Source: CAYUXF01 sp964448755 (GTDB lineage Bacteria > Margulisbacteria > Termititenacia > Termititenacales > CAYUXF01). Taken from it: a stretch of 11,180 bases of DNA. Below are positions 6,993 through 11,180 of the stretch, piece by piece. A program made the position numbers and the translations under genes. The notes beneath the pieces were generated by a model. It did no database searches. It was not told where the DNA came from and was given only the letters and a program-made list of their open reading frames with translations. Every line of letters begins with the position of its first letter. Positions within the stretch are counted from its first letter, which is position 1. The stretch spans positions 1 through 11,180 of the forward strand of contig CAYUXF010000051.1 of the NCBI GenBank assembly GCA_964448755.1, in the 5' to 3' direction.

Positions 6993-7889
6993 ATGTCAGC
7001 AGAAAAAACAATAGATAATTATATTAAAGAAAAGGCCCGGCTGCTCGAGAAATATCTTAAAGATAATTTTTTTGATCTTTTGCCTAAGACAAAACTGATC
7101 GAAGCCATGGAGTACTCTCTATTTGCCGGCGGCAAAAGGATCAGGCCGGTCTTGATGATTGCAACGGCGGAAGCGCTCGGCTTGAAAGCGAAAGATGTTC
7201 TGCCGGCGGCAGCCGCTATTGAGATGATACATACGTATTCGTTAATTCACGATGATCTGCCGGCGATGGATAACGATGATCTGCGACGTGGTAGACCGAC
7301 AGCGCATAAGGTTTTTGGCGAAGATATGGCTATTTTGGCCGGGGATACCTTACAGGCCTATGCCTATGAGGTTTTGGCTGCCGGTTTTTTGTCTGACGGA
7401 TTGGCGGCTGAAAAAATAGTTAGCATAACAAAAAAGCTTGCTACTGCTTCTGGTTTTTTGGGCATGGCCGGTGGGCAGGCTCTGGATATTGCCGCCGGAA
7501 AAGACATTACGACATTAAAAGAATTGCAAAACATTCATAAGCTGAAGACCGGCGCGCTTTTAACCTTTTGTATAGAAGTGCCGCTAATTATTGCCGAACC
7601 GGCTGAGAATGTTGTGACTGACCTGACCGGCTATATAGAGGCGCTGGGCCAGGCCTTTCAGATCAAAGATGATATTTTAGATGTTCGCGGCTCGGCTCAA
7701 AAACTTGGTAAAACACCGGGTAAAGATAGCTCCAGCGGCAAAGCGACATATGTTAATTTGCTGGGGCTTGATAAAGCAGAAGAATATTTGTTAAAAGAGA
7801 CTGAAAAAGCTTATAATTTTGCTGATCTTTTTGGCCCAGAAAACAGGTTGCAGCAAATATTGAAATACTTATTAGAGAGGGATAACTAA
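6993..7889 (+). CDS. ispA: Polyprenyl (farnesyl/geranylgeranyl) diphosphate synthase
   Basis: The product condenses isopentenyl diphosphate with allylic diphosphates, supplying prenyl chains for quinones, undecaprenyl phosphate and other isoprenoids. It has the all-helical trans-prenyltransferase signatures: GGKRIRP (46-52, diphosphate contact), first Asp-rich motif DDLPAMDNDDLRRG (87-100), GQALDI (161-166), HKLKTGALL (182-190), and second Asp-rich motif DDILD (226-230) with GKTPGKD (239-245). The first motif has the two-residue insertion of bacterial type II FPP synthases. Ile85 and His86 directly precede it, with Tyr82 and Ser83 at the -5 and -4 positions that influence chain length; product length cannot be settled by eye. 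The 298-residue length is normal. The gene follows xseB by 3 bases and abuts the next gene without a gap, an arrangement shared with the xseA-xseB-ispA block of many bacteria. Confidence 0.94.
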   Translation: MSAEKTIDNYIKEKARLLEKYLKDNFFDLLPKTKLIEAMEYSLFAGGKRIRPVLMIATAEALGLKAKDVLPAAAAIEMIHTYSLIHDDLPAMDNDDLRRGRPTAHKVFGEDMAILAGDTLQAYAYEVLAAGFLSDGLAAEKIVSITKKLATASGFLGMAGGQALDIAAGKDITTLKELQNIHKLKTGALLTFCIEVPLIIAEPAENVVTDLTGYIEALGQAFQIKDDILDVRGSAQKLGKTPGKDSSSGKATYVNLLGLDKAEEYLLKETEKAYNFADLFGPENRLQQILKYLLERDN

Positions 7890-8363
7890 ATGGATGTTTT
7901 AATTGAATTGGGAAAGATGTTTTCTTCTGTTCTTGGTAATATTAATATTAAACTGGCAATTATTGCGATGCTGATCGCTCAAGCTTTAAAAATGGTTTTT
8001 TATTACTGGCAACATAAAAAAATTAACTTTAGGATCTTTGTCCGCTCCAGCGGCATGCCCAGTTCGCATAGTGCGGCGGTCATGGCTTTGGCTACTTCTA
8101 TAGGGCTTAATGAAGGATGGACTTCTGCCAGCTATGCGATAGCAATTGTTTTTAGCTGTATCGTGATGTATGACGCGGCTGGCGTTAGGCAAGCGGCAGG
8201 GAAACAGGCCCGTGTGCTCAATAAAATTGTCGATGATCTTTTTTCTAATAAGGGATTGAAAGAAGATCGCTTAAAAGAGTTTATTGGACATACTTCACTA
8301 GAAGTTTTTTTTGGTCTGGTTCTTGGTATGGTTATTGCTTTCTGGGGTAATCTTTGTTGTTAG
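7890..8363 (+). CDS. Divergent PAP2-family integral membrane protein (DUF212/YuiD-like)
   Basis: This 157-residue protein has the family's signature RSSGMPSSHSA (52-62), MYDAAGVRQAAGKQA (93-107) and GHTSLEVFFG (133-142). Hydrophobic segments lie at about 20-38, 64-72, 80-95 and 136-152. DUF212 proteins are distant relatives of PAP2 phosphatases, whose PSGH motif resembles PSSH here. The biochemical activity of the family is not established. The start ATG at 7890 directly follows the ispA TAA, with GAGAGG at 7875-7880 as a fair ribosome binding site. Its place between ispA and dxs hints at a prenyl-phosphate substrate, which is inference from context only. The TAG at 8361-8363 is followed by dxs after 16 bases. 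Confidence 0.9.
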   Translation: MDVLIELGKMFSSVLGNINIKLAIIAMLIAQALKMVFYYWQHKKINFRIFVRSSGMPSSHSAAVMALATSIGLNEGWTSASYAIAIVFSCIVMYDAAGVRQAAGKQARVLNKIVDDLFSNKGLKEDRLKEFIGHTSLEVFFGLVLGMVIAFWGNLCC

Positions 8364-8365
8364 TT

Positions 8366-8370
8366 AGGAG
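8366..8370 (+). promoter_or_regulatory. Shine-Dalgarno supporting the GTG start of dxs
   Basis: AGGAG lies 9 bases before GTG 8380 and is the only good ribosome binding site near the dxs start. No nearby ATG is in frame upstream, so the GTG is the favoured start. Confidence 0.75.
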
Positions 8371-8379
8371 AGTTTAAGC

Positions 8380-10254
8380 GTGTCATTGTTGGAAAAATAT
8401 CAGGGGCCGGCCGATCTTAAAAAATATTCGCGTGCGGAACTTGATCAGCTGGCGCAAGAGATTAGAAAAAAAATTATAGAGGTTAGTTCTGTTAACGGCG
8501 GGCATTTAGCGCCCAGTTTGGGTGCGGTAGAGCTGGCGGTAGCGCTGCATGCTGTTTTAGATACGCCAAAAGACAAGATCGTCTGGGATGTTGGCCATCA
8601 GGCTTATGCCCATAAAATTTTGACCGGGCGTTTAGACCGTATTAATACTATTCGTACATTAGGTGGTCTTTCTGGTTTTCCTAAACGAGAAGAATCTGTT
8701 TATGATGCGCTGACAGTGGGGCATGCTTCAACATCTATCTCAGCGGCGTTGGGTATGGCCAGCGGCCGCGATCTTAAGCATGAACAACATAGTGTTTTTG
8801 CTGTCATTGGCGACGGCTCTTTGTCTGGCGGGCTGGCTATGGAAGGATTAAATAATGCCCATGGTGTTGCTAAAAATAGTAATTTTGTGGTGATCCTCAA
8901 TGATAACGGGATGTCTATTTCTAAACCGGTTGGCCGACTTAATAAGATATTTACAACGATGCGTTTATCCGGTCTTTATACCGGCTTGAAAGCTAATACC
9001 GAAAAATTTTTAAAGATGATCCCGATGGTCGGAAAGCCGGCTACCAAAGTTATTGAGAAATTAGTAGATAGGACCGGCGAAATGGTTATTAAAGAGCTGG
9101 GCAATAAAAAGTACGCCGGTTTTTTGCAGGATATGGGATTTACTTATATTGGGCCGATCGACGGCCACAATATTGCGATGTTGATGAGTGCGATTAGATA
9201 CGCTAAAAAATTTAACAAAGGACCATTGTTACTGCATGTTATGACAAAAAAAGGGAAAGGCTATCTGCCGGCCGAAGAAGATCCGACACTTTTTCATGGC
9301 ATTGGTTGTTTTGATATTAAGAGCGGCCAGCCTGCTGCTGAAAAAGATAAAACCTATACCAAAATTTTTTCCGAAGAAATTGTTGCACAGGCCGCTCAGG
9401 ACGAGCGTATTTGTGCACTGACTGCGGCAATGCCAGATGGAACTGGTTTGCAGCGTTTTGCAGAAAAATATCCAAAGCGCTTCTTTGATGTGGGAATTGC
9501 CGAAGAACATGCGGTGACTTTTTCTGCCGGCTTGTCTGCCGAGGGGCTCAAGCCGGTTCTGGCAATTTACTCTACTTTTTTACAAAGGGCCTATGACCAG
9601 CTGATCCATGATATTTCTTTGCAAAAATTATCTTTGTTCTTGGCCATAGACCGCGGCGGCTTAGTTGGGCAGGATGGCCCGACCCACCATGGTGTTTTTG
9701 ACCTCTCTTTTTTACGGCATATTCCCGGTATTGTTCTGGCGGCGCCGGCCGATGGTAATGAGTTGAAAGATCTGATCTTGAGCGGCTTAAAGTTTAACGG
9801 TCTTTTTGCTTTGCGTTATCCGCGCGGTCTGGCACCCTTTATGACAGCAGAACGGCCAGCCAGAGAACTGGAAATTGGCAAAGGGGAAATTGTTTATGGC
9901 CAGTGCGGCGCCGCTAAAGTCATTTGGGCGGTGGGCAGTATGGTAATACCGGCAATAGAGGCGGCTAAAATGGCTGGCCCGGATGTTTGTGTGGTCAATG
10001 CCCGGTTTGTTAAGCCGCTGGATAAAGAATTGCTGCAAAGAACAACGGCAGCTGCTGAAAAATTAATTACAGTAGAGGAAAATGTTTTGGAAGGTGGTTT
10101 TGGTTCTGCTGTTTTAGAAACACTGCAGGAATTAAAACTTGATCTGCCGGTAGAAAGAATGGGGCTGCCGGCTCAGTTTATTGAACAGGGGAGCTGTCCA
10201 GAATTGCTTAGAAAATGTGGTTTAACAGCAGAGAATATTTTACAAAAGCTCTAA
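8380..10254 (+). CDS. dxs: 1-deoxy-D-xylulose-5-phosphate synthase
   Basis: Dxs is a thiamine-diphosphate enzyme that joins pyruvate and glyceraldehyde-3-phosphate to make DXP, the first step of the non-mevalonate isoprenoid pathway. The 624-residue product has the standard length and order: GGHLAPSLG (40-48), VWDVGHQAYAHK (68-79), GHAS (114-117), the cofactor motif GDGSLSGG (144-151) with NDNGMSIS (174-181) holding the Mg ligands, VGIAEEH (371-377) with the catalytic Glu, and DRGGLVGQDGPTHHG (424-438). The common GDGA...TGG is GDGSLSGG here, a modest variant. It starts at GTG 8380 with AGGAG nearby and shares the operon with ispA, so precursor supply and chain elongation are transcribed together. 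Its last 15 bases overlap rimI on the opposite strand. No terminator is obvious after it. Confidence 0.97.
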   Translation: MSLLEKYQGPADLKKYSRAELDQLAQEIRKKIIEVSSVNGGHLAPSLGAVELAVALHAVLDTPKDKIVWDVGHQAYAHKILTGRLDRINTIRTLGGLSGFPKREESVYDALTVGHASTSISAALGMASGRDLKHEQHSVFAVIGDGSLSGGLAMEGLNNAHGVAKNSNFVVILNDNGMSISKPVGRLNKIFTTMRLSGLYTGLKANTEKFLKMIPMVGKPATKVIEKLVDRTGEMVIKELGNKKYAGFLQDMGFTYIGPIDGHNIAMLMSAIRYAKKFNKGPLLLHVMTKKGKGYLPAEEDPTLFHGIGCFDIKSGQPAAEKDKTYTKIFSEEIVAQAAQDERICALTAAMPDGTGLQRFAEKYPKRFFDVGIAEEHAVTFSAGLSAEGLKPVLAIYSTFLQRAYDQLIHDISLQKLSLFLAIDRGGLVGQDGPTHHGVFDLSFLRHIPGIVLAAPADGNELKDLILSGLKFNGLFALRYPRGLAPFMTAERPARELEIGKGEIVYGQCGAAKVIWAVGSMVIPAIEAAKMAGPDVCVVNARFVKPLDKELLQRTTAAAEKLITVEENVLEGGFGSAVLETLQELKLDLPVERMGLPAQFIEQGSCPELLRKCGLTAENILQKL

Positions 10255-10575
10255 TTTCATTACCAGGGCATCTTCGCGCGGTGCGCTGTAGTAGTTTTTT
10301 CTGATACTGAGGAGTTTAAAGCCATTTTTTTTATAAATGGCAATGGCGCTTAGATTGCTGACTCGCACTTCTAAGATAACCTGAGAATATTTTTTATCTA
10401 ATTCGCTTAAAAAAATTTTTAGTAGTTTCTGGCCCAGCCCTTGGTTGCGGTTTTCTTCTATTATATACAGATCATCTATCTGTGCTTCATCGGCGGCCAG
10501 TGTGTATTTTAACCAGCCAATGATTTTTTTCTTCTCAATTAAAAAGAGCCCGTTATTTTCTCTGCGGATTTCCAT
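10240..10575 (-). CDS. rimI: Short RimI-like GNAT N-acetyltransferase
   Basis: Family RimI acetylates the N-terminal alanine of ribosomal protein S18. The 111-residue product keeps the acetyl-CoA loop RNQGLG (43-48), LEVRVSN (68-74), AIAIYKKNGF (77-86), RKNYY (92-96) and REDALVM (100-106), the RimI-specific set. Against the roughly 150 residues of the E. coli protein it lacks about the first 35 residues, the first strand and helices of the fold. No upstream start codon extends it. ATG 10573-10575 overlaps the tsaB TAA in TAATG, so translation is coupled to tsaB. Coding order tsaB-rimI matches the widespread t6A cluster. Acetyltransferase function is likely but the missing region contributes to peptide binding in known structures, so the substrate could differ. 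Confidence 0.85.
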   Translation of the reverse strand: MEIRRENNGLFLIEKKKIIGWLKYTLAADEAQIDDLYIIEENRNQGLGQKLLKIFLSELDKKYSQVILEVRVSNLSAIAIYKKNGFKLLSIRKNYYSAPREDALVMKLELL

Positions 10576-11180
10576 TATTTTAAGTTGCTGATCTTGAGAT
10601 GCCGGAGTTCTTGTTTGTTGGTTTTGTTGATCCTGGCGGCATGTGAGTAGGCCGGCTCCAGTTTTAAAATAGTGTTTTTTTCAAAAGGCAGTGTGCTTTG
10701 TTCGGCCAGACTGGCAATAACGGCGGCGCCTGCCAAAGGATCTTTAATGATGAGAGTATCTTTTTCCAAGAGATTGATCTCATTTTCTTTTAAAGCATGA
10801 TCTGGCTCCAGACGAGTAAGGTCTTGGTCAAATAAGGCGGTAGTAACTTCACCACGGCAGGCATTGAGAATAATGCGCAGCTTTTTGTGGTCTTTTAATT
10901 TAGCTTTTTCCTGATGAGCCAGGGCTTCTAATGTAGAAACAGCAACTAAAGGGATTTGTTTTGCCAGTGCAATAGTTTTAGCGGTGACTAGCGAAAGGCG
11001 CAAACCGGTAAAGGCGCCTGGTCCAATGGCGATGCCGATCTTTTTCAGATCGTTTAGTGTCAGGTTAACTTTTTTTAAAAGTTCATCGAGAAAAAGCACC
11101 AGCTGTTCTGCTTTAATTGTTTCAGACGTTAGATTTTTCTCGGTGATCTGTCCGTTGTGAAGGATCGCCAGCGAAATATT
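10575..11180 (-). CDS. tsaB: tRNA threonylcarbamoyladenosine biosynthesis protein TsaB (5' end outside window)
   Basis: TsaB is the dimerising partner of TsaD in making N6-threonylcarbamoyladenosine at position 37 of ANN-decoding tRNAs. The frame stays open past the GTG at 11097-11099 to the right edge, where the encoded start reads NISLAILHNG, the strand just after the usual DTST nucleotide-fold opening. About ten N-terminal residues are therefore missing and 201 are visible. GIAIGPGAFTGLRLS (GPGAFTG at about 11004-11024) is the family signature, followed by ATKGLA-like TAKTIAL and STLEALA. The C terminus has EPAYSHAA, matching the family's P-x-Y segment. It lies upstream of rimI on the minus strand, with a 1-base TAATG overlap. 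The TsaD and TsaE partners are not in the window. Confidence 0.94.
   Translation of the reverse strand, partial: NISLAILHNGQITEKNLTSETIKAEQLVLFLDELLKKVNLTLNDLKKIGIAIGPGAFTGLRLSLVTAKTIALAKQIPLVAVSTLEALAHQEKAKLKDHKKLRIILNACRGEVTTALFDQDLTRLEPDHALKENEINLLEKDTLIIKDPLAGAAVIASLAEQSTLPFEKNTILKLEPAYSHAARINKTNKQELRHLKISNLK

Noticed and set aside
10276..10303. GCGC-GGT-GCGC hairpin followed by a T-run downstream of dxs
   Set aside because: The stem is only 4 pairs and the T-run starts more than 10 bases later; it also encodes conserved RimI residues, so it is explained as coding sequence.

Overview
This window looks like a chromosomal piece of an uncultured bacterium with an outer membrane and moderate G+C, not a plasmid or phage. 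It carries a very large modular surface or secreted protein, an outer-membrane barrel protein of the PorV/UPF0164 kind, and a housekeeping block (exonuclease VII, non-mevalonate isoprenoid synthesis, tRNA threonylcarbamoyladenosine synthesis). A PorV-like barrel beside a protein ending in a FlgD-type Ig domain, plus a YuiD/DUF212 gene between ispA and dxs, suggests a candidate phylum of the WOR-1/Margulisbacteria or Elusimicrobia sort. That assignment is inference and no marker gene here settles it.

Layout. From 1 to 3900 (+) runs the 3' part of a giant secreted protein, open to the left edge, with at least 1299 residues visible. It is a string of beta modules: two diverged copies of a module ending in HF(S/T), several Ig/FnIII-like domains (one apparently split by a long helical insertion), and a C-terminal FlgD-type Ig domain. 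Fourteen bases on, behind a strong Shine-Dalgarno, is the barrel protein (3915-4862, +). The two are almost certainly cotranscribed. A convergent SAM-dependent methyltransferase (4874-5617, -) follows.

The methyltransferase 5' end overlaps head to head with an operon on the + strand: xseA-xseB-ispA-DUF212-dxs (5612-10254). The genes overlap or are separated by 0-16 bases. Exonuclease VII trims single-stranded DNA. IspA and Dxs are the prenyl chain-elongation enzyme and the first DXP-pathway enzyme, and the DUF212 membrane protein, related to PAP2 phosphatases, sits between them. An extended -10 element (TGC-TATAAT, 5597-5605) lies 6 bases before the xseA ATG, and no ribosome binding site is visible, so the operon's first mRNA may be leaderless.

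Convergent to dxs, and overlapping its last 15 bases, is a minus-strand pair: tsaB (cut by the right edge) followed by rimI, joined by a TAATG stop-start overlap. The rimI product is unusually short. No RNA genes, CRISPR arrays, insertion sequences, phage genes or long non-coding stretches were seen; coding density is close to 100 percent. A hexamer, GCCGGC, recurs about 25 times across genes and on both coding strands, far above a base-composition expectation.
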